A stretch of 64,000 bases of DNA, from the NCBI GenBank assembly GCA_020073445.1, contig JAIQFE010000017.1, positions 62,001-126,000 on the forward strand, read 5' to 3'. Source of the stretch: Terriglobia bacterium (lineage in GTDB: Bacteria; Acidobacteriota; Terriglobia; Bryobacterales; Bryobacteraceae). Below, piece after piece: positions 18,208 to 27,134 of this stretch. The translations under genes and the position numbers were made by a program. Within the stretch, counting starts at the first letter, position 1; every line of letters starts with the position of its first letter. Below the pieces are notes generated by a model. The model saw nothing but the letters and a program-made list of their open reading frames with translations, was not told the DNA's origin and made no database searches.

Positions 18208-19323
18208 TTATAATGCGTCCGTGAGCTTCAGAATACCGACCAGCAGCGCCACTACGACCAGCACGGCGGAGCAGCTCAACAGCATCAGGCCGGTTTGCGT
18301 GCGCAGCCCGGCAGGAAGCATCTCCAGGAACTGCGGCAAGCCCTCGGAAGCGGCTTTAGGCTTCGGCGGAGCGCTTGCCACGGGAGCTGGTGCGATCACG
18401 GGCGGAGTTGAACGAGGGACGTCTGTCTGCCGCCGTTGTGGGTTAGCCTGTGGAACCGCTGGGGGAATTGCCTGCGGAATCGGGAGCGAAACCCCTTGCG
18501 AAGCCCCCGGGAGTCCCTGCAGAACCGCTTGCAGGATCGCTCGCACTTCTCCCAGTCCCGGCGGCCGGCGATCCGCCTGCTTGGCGGTGCAGCGCTCGAT
18601 CAGGGACGTTAATGCCTGCGGCGGGTTCAGCGCCTTCAGCGGCTCCATATTCAGAGGCTCGGTGAGGATGGCCTGAAAGATCTCGTCCACGGAACCGTCC
18701 TTAACGGGTCGCATGCCGGTCACCAGTTCGTACATCAGAATCCCGAACGCGTACACGTCGGCCTGCGGAGTGAGCGGTTTCCCGAGCACCTGTTCCGGCG
18801 GCATGTAGTACGGTGTGCCCAGCGTAAAACCTACCTTGGTGAGCTGGACGCCTTCGGCCTTGGCGATACCGAAATCCATCAGCAGCGCCTTCCCTTCGGC
18901 ATTGATGTGGATATTGTCAGGCTTGAGGTCGCGATGAATGATCTTGCGGGTGTGGATATGATCGACGGCGCCCGCGATCGCCAGCGCGATCTTCAGCCGG
19001 CTTCGCAGATCGCCCAGGTGGTTGTTGCGGATGGCGTCGCGCAGGCTCTCGCCTTCCACGAACTCCATGACGATGTACGGCCGGCCCTGGTCTTCGCCAA
19101 AATCATAGACCCCGACAATGTTTTCGTGCCGGATGCTGGAGGCCACGCGAGCTTCCTGCAGAAAGCGCTGCTTGGCTTCCGGATCCGCCATGCCGGATTC
19201 GCTCAGGATCTTCAGCGCCACGCGGCGGCCCAGCACGCTATCCTTGGCGCGGTAAACACGTGCCATGCTGCCGCCGAGGTATTTCTCGACGTCGTATTTG
19301 CCGACTCTGGTAGGGTTCTCCAT
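18208..19323 (-). CDS. Ser/Thr protein kinase with C-terminal membrane anchor
   Basis: A 371-residue PknB-type kinase, a tandem paralog of the next gene. Lys38 in VALKIL, Asp132 in HRDLKPDN, Asp150 of DFG and the GTPYYMPPEQ segment are intact, so it should be active. After a Pro/Gln-rich linker (about 275-330) the protein ends in a hydrophobic helix (SCSAVLVVVALLVGIL) with only a few residues beyond it, so the kinase is anchored with almost no external sensor, unlike its neighbour. The two genes share about half their residues in the kinase core by eye. The start overlaps the cupin stop (TAATG). Confidence 0.92.
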   Translation of the reverse strand: MENPTRVGKYDVEKYLGGSMARVYRAKDSVLGRRVALKILSESGMADPEAKQRFLQEARVASSIRHENIVGVYDFGEDQGRPYIVMEFVEGESLRDAIRNNHLGDLRSRLKIALAIAGAVDHIHTRKIIHRDLKPDNIHINAEGKALLMDFGIAKAEGVQLTKVGFTLGTPYYMPPEQVLGKPLTPQADVYAFGILMYELVTGMRPVKDGSVDEIFQAILTEPLNMEPLKALNPPQALTSLIERCTAKQADRRPPGLGEVRAILQAVLQGLPGASQGVSLPIPQAIPPAVPQANPQRRQTDVPRSTPPVIAPAPVASAPPKPKAASEGLPQFLEMLPAGLRTQTGLMLLSCSAVLVVVALLVGILKLTDAL

Positions 19324-19991
19324 TACTCGCCCTCACCGCCAAATTCCACAACCAGAAAGCGCGCCGTGGTTTTCCCGAGGTTTCGGACCTCACTCACGTG
19401 ATCGGCAGGGGCTCTCAATACCTCCACAGCGCTCAAAATTCGCCGTGAGCTGCTCCCGGTGGGAGCGCCGTTCACCCGGCTAACTACCTCAGCTTCCGTG
19501 CCTTCCAGCGGGATGAGAAGGGGCGGTACCTCCGCCGGGGGGACCGCCAGCCTGGCATCCGGGGCGATCCGCAAAATACCGATACGGGTCTGGTCCGTCT
19601 CAAATTGAATTTCGAGGTTCGCGCCGAGCCATTCCGATCCAGGTTCGTGGCAATGCAGGTATTCGCCACGCAGAACTTCGCTACAGACGTTGCGGGGACC
19701 GGTCTGCGGCTGAAGAAGTTCTACGATCACCTCGTGGTTCCGCTCGGCGTGAGCCAGACCCGCGCGTGAAAAATGAATCCCGGCATCGTCGATCCAGGCG
19801 TAATCAGAATCGTGGCGATGCGGCAGCGTCGATTCGCCCGGCTCGATTTGGACGTCCACAGTCCGCACGCGCGAATCCGCATAGACGGCGTGATGATGAG
19901 GCTCGCGCGTAGCCGGTACCGCCTGCTGAGCCAACGCAAAGCTAGCGCCGGACAGCGCTGCCAATGCGAGATTCACGAGCTTGAATCTCAT
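19323..19991 (-). CDS. Exported cupin-like protein
   Basis: A 222-residue protein with a signal peptide (LVNLALAALSGASFALAQ) and a mature part rich in His near the start (EPHHHAVY, TLPHRHDSDYAW) plus repeated short beta strands, consistent with one or two small cupin barrels. The His cluster suggests a metal site. The reaction is unknown. It is the first gene of a likely three-gene unit with the two kinases, which raises the possibility that the exported protein and kinase signalling are linked. TACCAT is placed five bases before the ATG. Confidence 0.7.
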   Translation of the reverse strand: MRFKLVNLALAALSGASFALAQQAVPATREPHHHAVYADSRVRTVDVQIEPGESTLPHRHDSDYAWIDDAGIHFSRAGLAHAERNHEVIVELLQPQTGPRNVCSEVLRGEYLHCHEPGSEWLGANLEIQFETDQTRIGILRIAPDARLAVPPAEVPPLLIPLEGTEAEVVSRVNGAPTGSSSRRILSAVEVLRAPADHVSEVRNLGKTTARFLVVEFGGEGE

Positions 19992-20013
19992 GCCTCATGG
20001 TAAAACAAAACCG

Positions 20014-20496
20014 CTAGCGCTTGTACCCGATTTTCCGCAGGAATGCGTGCCGCCATTCGACGCCTGCCGTGTCTTCCACGCCCTTGGGCGAGCTGCCGTC
20101 GACCACCCCCAAAACACCCCGTCCCTGTTCCGTTTCGGCAAGGATCATCTCCACGGGATTGGCCGTGGCGCAGAAAATGGAACAGACCTCGGGAATCTCC
20201 CGAATCCGGCCCAGCACGTTGATCGGAAACCCGTCTCGCAGGGCCACCACGAACACGTGACCGGCGGCGATCGACTGGGCATTCTTAGTTGCGTTCGCGC
20301 GCAGCGAATCGTCATTGCCGTCCACGCGCGTCAGGCAGGCTCCCGAAGCTTCGTTGAAGGCGATGCCGAATTTGATCCCCGGCACGGTATTGACCATAGC
20401 CTCATAGAGATCCTCGACGGTCTTCACGAAGTGGCTCTGGCCGACGATGATGTTTCCGTTCTCAGGGATTTCGAGGCGAACGACCTTCAATTCCAT
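20014..20496 (-). CDS. Adenosine-specific kinase family protein (PF04008)
   Basis: A 160-residue protein that matches the small adenosine-specific kinase family, known mainly from archaea and scattered bacteria: GQSHFVKTVEDLYEAMV, PGIKFGIAFNEASG, CSIFCATANPVEMILAET and the terminal RKIGYKR are all present in order. The family is reported to bind adenosine and AMP; its cellular role is poorly defined. It is divergent from rnr across only 20 bases, and both appear to use the same AATATAAT element. Confidence 0.88.
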   Translation of the reverse strand: MELKVVRLEIPENGNIIVGQSHFVKTVEDLYEAMVNTVPGIKFGIAFNEASGACLTRVDGNDDSLRANATKNAQSIAAGHVFVVALRDGFPINVLGRIREIPEVCSIFCATANPVEMILAETEQGRGVLGVVDGSSPKGVEDTAGVEWRHAFLRKIGYKR

Positions 20497-20503
20497 TCAC
20501 ACC

Positions 20504-20511
20504 AATATAAT
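20504..20511. promoter_or_regulatory. Shared bidirectional -10 element
   Basis: AATATAAT reads as TATAAT toward rnr (20506-20511, five bases before its GTG) and as TATATT toward the adenosine kinase gene (20509-20504, seven bases before its ATG). The whole intergenic gap is 20 bases, so both messages should lack a leader and polymerase can serve only one direction at a time. Confidence 0.55.
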
Positions 20512-20516
20512 GGATC

Positions 20517-22892
20517 GTGGCGCTTTCCCTAATCGAGCACATCCGTAAGCTGCCGCACGGCCGGACGAACCTTAAACAGCTGCTGCGGGAGCGATCGCGT
20601 ACCGGCACTACCCGCGAGCAACTGGAGAAAGAGCTGGACCGCCTGGCCCAGCGCGGCGACATCGTCGAAACGCGCTCCGGGCATTACACGGCGACCGGCG
20701 TCAGCCGCGAATTCGCCGTGGGACGCTTGAATGTGCACCGCGACGGCTACGGCTTCGTGATTCCCGAAGTGCCCGTCCCGGGCCTGCGCGGCGATGTCTA
20801 CATTCCTAAAGAGTCCGCGTCCCGCGCGATGCACGGCGACCGCGTGATCGCCAAGATCAGCCGCATCGAACGCGACGGGAAGGCCGATGGCGAGATCGTG
20901 CGCGTGTTGCGCCGCGCCCATCTCACCGTGGTCGGAGAGTTCCGCATTCGCCGCCAGGGGAATTTCGTCGTTCCACACGACGAGCGGCTCCGCCAGTGGA
21001 TCGAGATTCCCGAAGACATGGCTTTGCCTGCCCGACAGGTGACTGTCGACCGCGTGGGTGCCTCGGCGATCACCGTGAACACGATTGAGGACCTGGACGG
21101 CATGATCGTTACGGCCGAGATCATGGATTTCGGCGAAGACGGCGACCGCCCCGTGGGCCGTATCATCGAGATCCTGGGCATGCCGGACGATTTCGGGATC
21201 GACGTCGAGATCCTGATTCGTTCGCACCACATTCCGCATAAGTTTCCCGACGAGGTTCTACAGCAGGCGCGCGCGATCCCCGGCGCGATTCCCGCGGAAG
21301 AGCTCGTGCGGCGCCGCGATTTTCGCGAGCTGGACATCGTGACCATCGACGGCGAAACCGCCCGGGATTTCGACGACGCCGTGTGGGTGGAACCGTTAAC
21401 GAACGGGCACTGGGCGCTCCAAGTGCATATCGCCGACGTGAGTCATTACGTGCGGCCCGGTTCGCCTATCGATCGGGAAGCGGCTCTGCGCGGCACCAGC
21501 GTCTATTTCCCCGACCGCGCGGTTCCCATGCTGCCAGTGGAGCTATCGACCGATCAGTGCTCGCTGCGGCCGCATGAAGACCGGTTGGTGCTGTCCGCGC
21601 TGCTGGAGATCGACGCGCAGGGCGACGTTGTGTCGCAGGAATTCACTCGCGGCGTGATCCGCAGCGCCGAGCGGATGACCTATACGGCGGTTCACGGCGT
21701 GCTGGAAGGCGATCCGGCATTGGTCGAACGCTACGAACGGCTCGTGCAGCGTTTCAAATGGATGCAGGAACTCGCCTTGATCCTGAACCGGAAGCGCGTC
21801 CGCCGCGGCTCCATCGATTTCGATCTTCCGGAGCCCCTGCTCGAGTTCAACGAGTTCGGCGAAATGACCGGCGTCACGCGCGCGCCGCGCAACATCGCGC
21901 ATCGACTCATCGAGGAGTTCATGCTGGCGGCGAACGAGGCGGTCGCTTCGCACCTGGAATCCCTGGAAGTCCCGACCATCTTCCGCATCCACGAGCGTCC
22001 CGATCCCAAGCGTGTTCTCGAGTTCGAGGAGGTGGCTACGCATTTCGGTTATTCGCTCCGGGGCGGCGCGGCGCCTGTGAAGCGATTCGGCGATCAGGTG
22101 ATCGCGCTGGACGATGTCAACTTCACTTCGCGCAACTACCAGCGGCTGGTCAAAAAGATCGAAGGCAAACCCGAAGAGCGCATCCTGAGCTACCTGATGC
22201 TCCGGTCTCTGAAACAAGCCCGCTATAGCGACCGCAACCAGGGCCATTTCGCGCTGGCCGCGCCCAGCTACACGCATTTCACTTCGCCCATCCGGCGTTA
22301 TCCCGATCTGATCGTGCACCGCGTGCTGGGCGCGCATCTCGACGCCTCGCGTTACGACGCCGACATGCGCAGCATCGCGGATACTTCTTCCGAAACCGAG
22401 CGCCGCGCCGCCGAAGCCGAGCGCGAGCTGGTCGAGTGGAAGAAAGTGAAGTTCATGATCGACAAGGTGGGCGACGAGTTCGCCGCCCTGATCATTTCCA
22501 CCACTCGCTTCGGCTTCTTTGTCGAGCTGGAGGACCTGTTCATCGAGGGTCTGGTGCCGCTCGATACGCTGCCGGGCGACCGCTTCACGTACCACGAGAA
22601 CGTTCGCAAGATCATCGGCGAACGCAGCCGCCGGCAGTACTCGATTGGCGACTACGTGCGCGTCAGGCTCGACCGCGTGGATGGCGTCGAGAAGAAATTG
22701 CAGTTTTCTGTCGTCGGTTCACAGGGAGCCGCACAGAACAACGAGCGCCAGCGAGTGGCCGGCGATCGAGCGATCAGCAATCGAGTGATCCGCAAAGCGT
22801 CAGCGGAGAAGCGTGAGTCCGGTAAGCGAGCGCCCGGAAAGCGCACATTCGGCAAGCGCTCAGGCGGCCGCCAGCCTAAACGTCATAAGTAG
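20517..22892 (+). CDS. rnr: Ribonuclease R
   Basis: A 791-residue 3'-5' exoribonuclease. An N-terminal winged helix (about 1-65) is followed by cold-shock domains (VGRLNVHRDGYGFVI near 74), the RNB catalytic domain with its Asp cluster in ETARDFDDAVW (about residue 285) and FTSPIRRYPDLIVHR, then an S1 domain (EFAALIISTTRFGFFVEL). The C-terminus is a Lys/Arg tail with repeated GKR units that should bind RNA. It degrades structured RNA and helps RNA quality control. The start is GTG; no Shine-Dalgarno sequence is visible because the transcript probably begins at the start codon. Confidence 0.96.
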   Translation: MALSLIEHIRKLPHGRTNLKQLLRERSRTGTTREQLEKELDRLAQRGDIVETRSGHYTATGVSREFAVGRLNVHRDGYGFVIPEVPVPGLRGDVYIPKESASRAMHGDRVIAKISRIERDGKADGEIVRVLRRAHLTVVGEFRIRRQGNFVVPHDERLRQWIEIPEDMALPARQVTVDRVGASAITVNTIEDLDGMIVTAEIMDFGEDGDRPVGRIIEILGMPDDFGIDVEILIRSHHIPHKFPDEVLQQARAIPGAIPAEELVRRRDFRELDIVTIDGETARDFDDAVWVEPLTNGHWALQVHIADVSHYVRPGSPIDREAALRGTSVYFPDRAVPMLPVELSTDQCSLRPHEDRLVLSALLEIDAQGDVVSQEFTRGVIRSAERMTYTAVHGVLEGDPALVERYERLVQRFKWMQELALILNRKRVRRGSIDFDLPEPLLEFNEFGEMTGVTRAPRNIAHRLIEEFMLAANEAVASHLESLEVPTIFRIHERPDPKRVLEFEEVATHFGYSLRGGAAPVKRFGDQVIALDDVNFTSRNYQRLVKKIEGKPEERILSYLMLRSLKQARYSDRNQGHFALAAPSYTHFTSPIRRYPDLIVHRVLGAHLDASRYDADMRSIADTSSETERRAAEAERELVEWKKVKFMIDKVGDEFAALIISTTRFGFFVELEDLFIEGLVPLDTLPGDRFTYHENVRKIIGERSRRQYSIGDYVRVRLDRVDGVEKKLQFSVVGSQGAAQNNERQRVAGDRAISNRVIRKASAEKRESGKRAPGKRTFGKRSGGRQPKRHK

Positions 22893-23400
22893 GCGGCACC
22901 ACGCCCTTGATGCGCAGGTACATTTCGCCGTAGCCGCGCGTGTGCGCCGTGTGGATCATCGCCTGATACAGCAGTTCCAGGCCGGTCGCGGCTTGCTTGC
23001 CCTGGCCGAACGTCTTGGTCAGATCCGCCGCCGTCAGCTGTCCCACCACGCCGATCGACCAATCGAAAAGCGCGGTCAGATACTTCACCGTGGCATCCTT
23101 GGTGATGTCATTCTTGGGAGCCGCGGGAGCCGCGCCCTTGCCCAGACGCCCCAGGTAGAAGCCTTCGGCCTGTCCCAGGTGCTGTTGCTCCGCTCCGAAA
23201 GCGCGCGCTTCGGGAAACGGCTTGAAGTCGTAGTTCTCGGCTGGCATGGCCTCTGCGGTCTTCAGGGTCAAGTCTTTCGACTTCTTCCAGTGGCCCACCA
23301 GAATCTCGATCTCGGTATCGGCGGCTTTCGCCACACCCACCGTCACGGCCGTGACTGCGGCCCCTGCAACCAGCGATCCAAGTGCCTTGCGTCGATTCAT
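22876..23400 (-). CDS. Exported DinB-like protein
   Basis: A 174-residue protein with a twin-arginine-like signal (NRRKALGSLVAGAAVTAV then AKA), followed by a DinB helical bundle: HWKKSKDLTLK near residue 37, an EQQHLGQAEGF helix carrying a His near 92, and YQAMIHTAHTRGYGEMY near 155 with two further His. These are in the positions of the DinB metal triad. Export of a DinB protein is unusual outside Acidobacteriota. An AGGAG ribosome site precedes the ATG. Its 3' end overlaps the convergent rnr gene by 17 bases. Confidence 0.78.
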   Translation of the reverse strand: MNRRKALGSLVAGAAVTAVTVGVAKAADTEIEILVGHWKKSKDLTLKTAEAMPAENYDFKPFPEARAFGAEQQHLGQAEGFYLGRLGKGAAPAAPKNDITKDATVKYLTALFDWSIGVVGQLTAADLTKTFGQGKQAATGLELLYQAMIHTAHTRGYGEMYLRIKGVVPPTYDV

Positions 23401-23462
23401 TCAAATCTCCTGTTCCGAACCATTCTACATGCCCGCATAAGGGTGCGTGCTAGGCTCAAAGC

Positions 23463-24911
23463 ATGGGGTTATCTCCGTCCTTCTTTGCGGCAAAATTCGG
23501 GATCACGGAACGCAATTTGGAGTCCTACCTGGGCGAAGCGCTTTCGGCGGGAGGCGAGTACGCGGATCTGTATTTCGAGTACCTCTCCACCAGTTCCATC
23601 GGCATCGACGAAGGCATCGTCAAGAGCGCTAGCGAAAGCGTGACGCTGGGCGTCGGCATTCGCGTGATCGCGGGCGAACGCACCGGCTACGCCTATAGCG
23701 ACGACCTCAGTCCGGAGAAAATCCGCAAGGCCGCGCGGGTGGCCGCGCTGATCGCACGCGGTCCGGCAAGCGTTGTTAAGACGGGCTTCACAGAAGCGTC
23801 GAAACACAATCTGTATCCCATGGTGACGTCTCCGCACGAAGTCGGGCTCGCCGAGCGTGTGGACCTGGTGAAACGCGCCGACGCAGCCGCCCGCGCCTAT
23901 GACCGCCGCGTGTTTCAGGTGATCGCGAACTACGCCGACAGCATTCGGGAAGTTTTGATCGCATCGAGCGACGGTCGCCTCAGCTTCGACCGCCAGCCGA
24001 TGGCGCGGATGGGCGTTGCGGCGCTGGCCCGCGAAGCCGATGGGGTTCCGCAGCAAGGCTATTCCGGCGGTGGCGGTCGGGTGACTCTGGACTTTTTCCT
24101 CAACGAAAAAACGCCCGAGCACTTCGCTAAGGAAGCCGCGCGGCAAGCCATTGTTCAGCTCTCCGCAGTCGACGCGCCCGCGGGGGAATCGGTCGTCGTG
24201 TTGGGACCCGGATGGCCGGGTATACTGCTCCACGAAGCCGTCGGCCACGGACTCGAAGCCGACTTCAACCGCAAGGGTGTTTCCGCCTTCAGCGGACGCA
24301 TCGGCCAGCAGGTTGCGAGCCCTCTATGCACCGTGATCGACGACGGAACCATCGCTCATTATGGGGGCGGCAGCCGCCGCGGATCGTTGAACGTCGACGA
24401 CGAAGGTGTTCCCACGCAGAAGAACGTGCTGATCGAAAACGGCATCCTGCGCGGGTATCTGCAAGACACGCTGTCCGCAAGACTTCTAAAGTCTACTTCA
24501 ACGGGCAGCGGACGCCGCGAGAGTTATCAGCACATCCCCATGCCGCGCATGACCAATACCTACATGCTGGCCGGGCAGAGCGATCCGGATGAGATCATTC
24601 GCAGCGTTCCCAAGGGCATCTATTGCGCGACGTTCGGCGGAGGGCAGGTGGATATAACCAGCGGCAACTTCGTCTTCCAGGCCACCGAGAGCTATCTAAT
24701 CGAAGACGGCAAGCTGACCAAGCCGGTGAAGGGCGCGACGCTGATCGGAAATGGTCCTGAGGCGCTGAAGTACGTCAGCATGGTGGGACACGATCTCCAG
24801 CTCGACGAAGGCATCGGCATCTGCGGCAAGGAAGGGCAGAGCGTTCCTGTGGGCGTCGGCATCCCAACCGTGAAGATCGACAAGATGACTGTCGGGGGGA
24901 CCGCCGCTTGA
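23463..24911 (+). CDS. tldD: TldD metalloprotease subunit
   Basis: The catalytic partner of the TldD/TldE heterodimer, 482 residues. The zinc-site HEAVGHGLEAD (about residues 258-268) fits the HExxxH signature of TldD. The N-terminal domain carries GIRVIAGERTGYAYSDDLS and the C-terminal half FGGGQVDITSGNFVFQ. TldD/TldE degrades unfolded or tagged peptides and matures some modified peptides such as microcin B17; no peptide precursor is evident here. It overlaps tldE by four bases (TTGA). TAGGCT lies six bases before the ATG. Confidence 0.95.
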   Translation: MGLSPSFFAAKFGITERNLESYLGEALSAGGEYADLYFEYLSTSSIGIDEGIVKSASESVTLGVGIRVIAGERTGYAYSDDLSPEKIRKAARVAALIARGPASVVKTGFTEASKHNLYPMVTSPHEVGLAERVDLVKRADAAARAYDRRVFQVIANYADSIREVLIASSDGRLSFDRQPMARMGVAALAREADGVPQQGYSGGGGRVTLDFFLNEKTPEHFAKEAARQAIVQLSAVDAPAGESVVVLGPGWPGILLHEAVGHGLEADFNRKGVSAFSGRIGQQVASPLCTVIDDGTIAHYGGGSRRGSLNVDDEGVPTQKNVLIENGILRGYLQDTLSARLLKSTSTGSGRRESYQHIPMPRMTNTYMLAGQSDPDEIIRSVPKGIYCATFGGGQVDITSGNFVFQATESYLIEDGKLTKPVKGATLIGNGPEALKYVSMVGHDLQLDEGIGICGKEGQSVPVGVGIPTVKIDKMTVGGTAA

Positions 24912-26257
24912 GCGAAGCATTGCTGGACATCGCCCAGGCAGCTACTAAGCGAGCGCTGGAACTCGGTGCGACCGGGGCCGAATGCACCATCTCCGAGGGT
25001 GAGGAATTTTCGGCCGGCGTCCGGATGCGCGAGGTCGAAAACCTTAAGCAGGCCGGGTCGCGCGGCGCGGGAATTCGCGTTCTCGTGGGGAATCTAACCG
25101 GTTCATCCAGAACATCCGATTTAACTCCGCAAGGCATTGAATCCATGGTCCGCGGGGCTCTGGAACTGGCCCGGATCACGACTCCGGATCCGCACGCCGG
25201 CTTGCCCGATCCTGCCGATCTCGGCCGCTTCTCCGGCGACCTGAAACTGTACGACGACTCGGTTTCCCGTATGGAAACGGAGTGGAAGATAGCCCAGGCC
25301 TTGAAAGCGGAAGAGGTAGCCCTGGCCGCGGACGCGCGGATCACCAACTCCGAAGGCGCGTCGTTCGATTCGTATCTCGGCTCACGCGTGTTCGCCAATT
25401 CACTGGGGTTCGCCGGGGAGTATCGAACCTCCAGTTGCGGACTGAGCGTCGTCCCGGTGGCAAAACAGAACGGCTCCATGGAACGCGATTACTGGCAGTC
25501 TTCCGCGCGCCAAGTCTCGCGTCTCGAAAGCCCGGAAGAGGTCGGCAGGCGGGCGGCCGAGCGTGCCCTGCGCCGCCTGAATCCGCGCAAGGTCCCGACG
25601 CAGAAAGTGCCGGTGATTTTCGAACCTCGCACGGCGCGGAACCTGTTGGGCGATCTCTTCGATGCCGTCAACGGCGGCGCGATCTATCGCCATGCATCCT
25701 TCTTGACCGGCAAACTGGGCGAGAAGATCGCTTCCGAGGCTCTGACCATCATCGACGACGGCACCATGCCGGGCCTGTTCGGCAGCTCGCCATTCGATGA
25801 TGAGGGCGTGGCCTCCAGGCGCACCGTCGTGATCGAGCGCGGCGTGCTCAAGAGTTATCTGCTCAACACCTATACGGCGCTGAAACTCGGGCTTAAAACC
25901 ACGGGCAATGCATCTCGCGGGCTCGCCGGGAGCGCCGGAGTCGGCCCGGGCAATTTCTATATCGAAGCGGGCACGCGATCGGAAGCCGATCTGATTGCCG
26001 GAGTTCGCCAAGGACTCTATGTAACGGAGCTGATCGGCGCGTCAGCGAACACGGTGACGGGCGATTACTCTTCGGGCGCCGCCGGCCTGTGGATTGAAAA
26101 CGGAGAACTGGCGTATCCTGTTTCCGAGATCACCATCGCCGGAAACCTGAAACAGATGCTGATGAACCTGGAGCAGGTGGGAGCGAACCTCGAGTTTCGC
26201 AGCTCGATCGCTTCCCCGACGCTCCTGATCGGGGAGATGACCCTCAGTGGGCAGTAA
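24908..26257 (+). CDS. pmbA: TldE/PmbA subunit
   Basis: The 449-residue non-catalytic partner of TldD. It shares the overall PmbA_TldD fold, for example GIRVLVGNLTGSSRTSDLT at the N-terminus and SGAAGLWIENGELAYPVSEITIAG at the end, but has no HExxxH zinc motif, as expected for TldE. The start is a TTG overlapping the tldD stop. The following gene begins at a GTG 11 bases before this stop, so all three are likely translated together. Confidence 0.94.
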   Translation: MSEALLDIAQAATKRALELGATGAECTISEGEEFSAGVRMREVENLKQAGSRGAGIRVLVGNLTGSSRTSDLTPQGIESMVRGALELARITTPDPHAGLPDPADLGRFSGDLKLYDDSVSRMETEWKIAQALKAEEVALAADARITNSEGASFDSYLGSRVFANSLGFAGEYRTSSCGLSVVPVAKQNGSMERDYWQSSARQVSRLESPEEVGRRAAERALRRLNPRKVPTQKVPVIFEPRTARNLLGDLFDAVNGGAIYRHASFLTGKLGEKIASEALTIIDDGTMPGLFGSSPFDDEGVASRRTVVIERGVLKSYLLNTYTALKLGLKTTGNASRGLAGSAGVGPGNFYIEAGTRSEADLIAGVRQGLYVTELIGASANTVTGDYSSGAAGLWIENGELAYPVSEITIAGNLKQMLMNLEQVGANLEFRSSIASPTLLIGEMTLSGQ

Positions 26258-26735
26258 CTTTCCACTCTCGGCTGCCGCGCCGCCCAAGCGCCACGCGTTC
26301 GGGTTGCCCCAGATCGTGCTGATCGCGCTGGTGCTCGCCGGCGCGGGAGTGGTCGCTTACCTGGAACTCGCGCCGCACAAACCCGTCGCCGAAGCGCCGC
26401 TGACGCCCGAAGCGCGGGCCTACATCGGGAATCTCAAGCTGAGCGACGTCGGCATGAAAGCCTCCCAGAATTTTGTCAGCCAGATGGTGGTGGAAATCGT
26501 GGGCAACATTACCAATGCCGGCGATCGCAATCTGGATACGGTGGAGATTTACTGCGTGTTCCAGGATTACCGCGGCCAGGTGAATCTGCGGCAACGCGTG
26601 CCGATCGTGAGCCCGCAAATGGGCGGCCTCAGGCCCGGTGAAACGAAAAGCTTCCGTCTGCCCTTCGACAACTTGCCGGACAGCTGGAATCAGACCATGC
26701 CGCAACTGGTGATCGCCGCGGTGAAGTTCAACTAA
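26247..26735 (+). CDS. Single-pass membrane protein with a FxLYD-like domain
   Basis: A 162-residue protein starting at GTG inside the end of pmbA. One membrane helix (LPQIVLIALVLAGAGVVAYLEL, about residues 19-40) is followed by an external beta domain containing MVVEIVGNITNAGDRNLDTVEIYCVFQD and LRPGETKSFRL, the pattern of FxLYD-type small immunoglobulin-like domains. No enzymatic motif. Cotranscription with tldD/pmbA suggests but does not show a shared task. Confidence 0.72.
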   Translation: MGSNFPLSAAAPPKRHAFGLPQIVLIALVLAGAGVVAYLELAPHKPVAEAPLTPEARAYIGNLKLSDVGMKASQNFVSQMVVEIVGNITNAGDRNLDTVEIYCVFQDYRGQVNLRQRVPIVSPQMGGLRPGETKSFRLPFDNLPDSWNQTMPQLVIAAVKFN

Positions 26736-26748
26736 GCTCGGTTCAACC

Positions 26749-27102
26749 ATGGCCAGTGTTCTGTTAGTCGACGACGACCCTGGCGGGCTCGAAATCCGCA
26801 AAATGCTGCTGGAGCGCGACGGTCACCGCGTGTCTACGGCCGCCGACGCCACTACTGCCAGGAACAAGTTTCGCGAACTCGCGCCCGAATGCGTGATTCT
26901 GGATCTCCGCCTGCCATCCCCTGAGGACGGCCTGGCCCTGGTCCGCGAGTTTCGTGAGGCGGCACCCGGCGTGCGGATCGTCGTGCTCGCCGGCTGGGGC
27001 GCGGATCTGGAAGGTCGCCCTGAGCAGGCTCTGGTCGACGAGGTTCTGGCCAAGCCGGTTCGCTCGGAACGCCTGATTAGCGCTGTTCGAAAAAGGGCCT
27101 AG
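26749..27102 (+). CDS. Stand-alone response-regulator receiver protein
   Basis: A 117-residue protein that is a single receiver domain: acidic residues Asp8-Asp10 in LLVDDD, the phospho-acceptor Asp52 in ILDLRLP and the conserved Lys in VLAKPVRS. It has no output domain, so it would act through protein binding or as a phosphate relay. No histidine kinase is adjacent. The start is 13 bases after the previous gene's stop, in the same direction. Confidence 0.88.
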   Translation: MASVLLVDDDPGGLEIRKMLLERDGHRVSTAADATTARNKFRELAPECVILDLRLPSPEDGLALVREFREAAPGVRIVVLAGWGADLEGRPEQALVDEVLAKPVRSERLISAVRKRA

Positions 27103-27128
27103 TGGGGCAGGCGATCTTGTCGCTTGCC
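27102..27128. repeat. REP-like palindrome, copy 1
   Basis: GTGGGGCAGGCGATCTTG followed by TCGCTTGCC. The arms GGCAGGCGA (27106-27114) and TCGCTTGCC (27120-27128) pair with one G-T wobble around a 5-base loop. A nearly identical element is at 39923-39949. It lies between two convergent genes and could also act as a weak transcription barrier. Confidence 0.6.
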
Positions 27129-27134
27129 GTCGGT

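Noticed and set aside
16184-18676. An 830-codon open frame on the plus strand opposite the two kinase genes
   Set aside because: It is the mirror of GC-rich kinase coding sequence, has no family-like content, and the minus strand encodes two complete kinases with all motifs.
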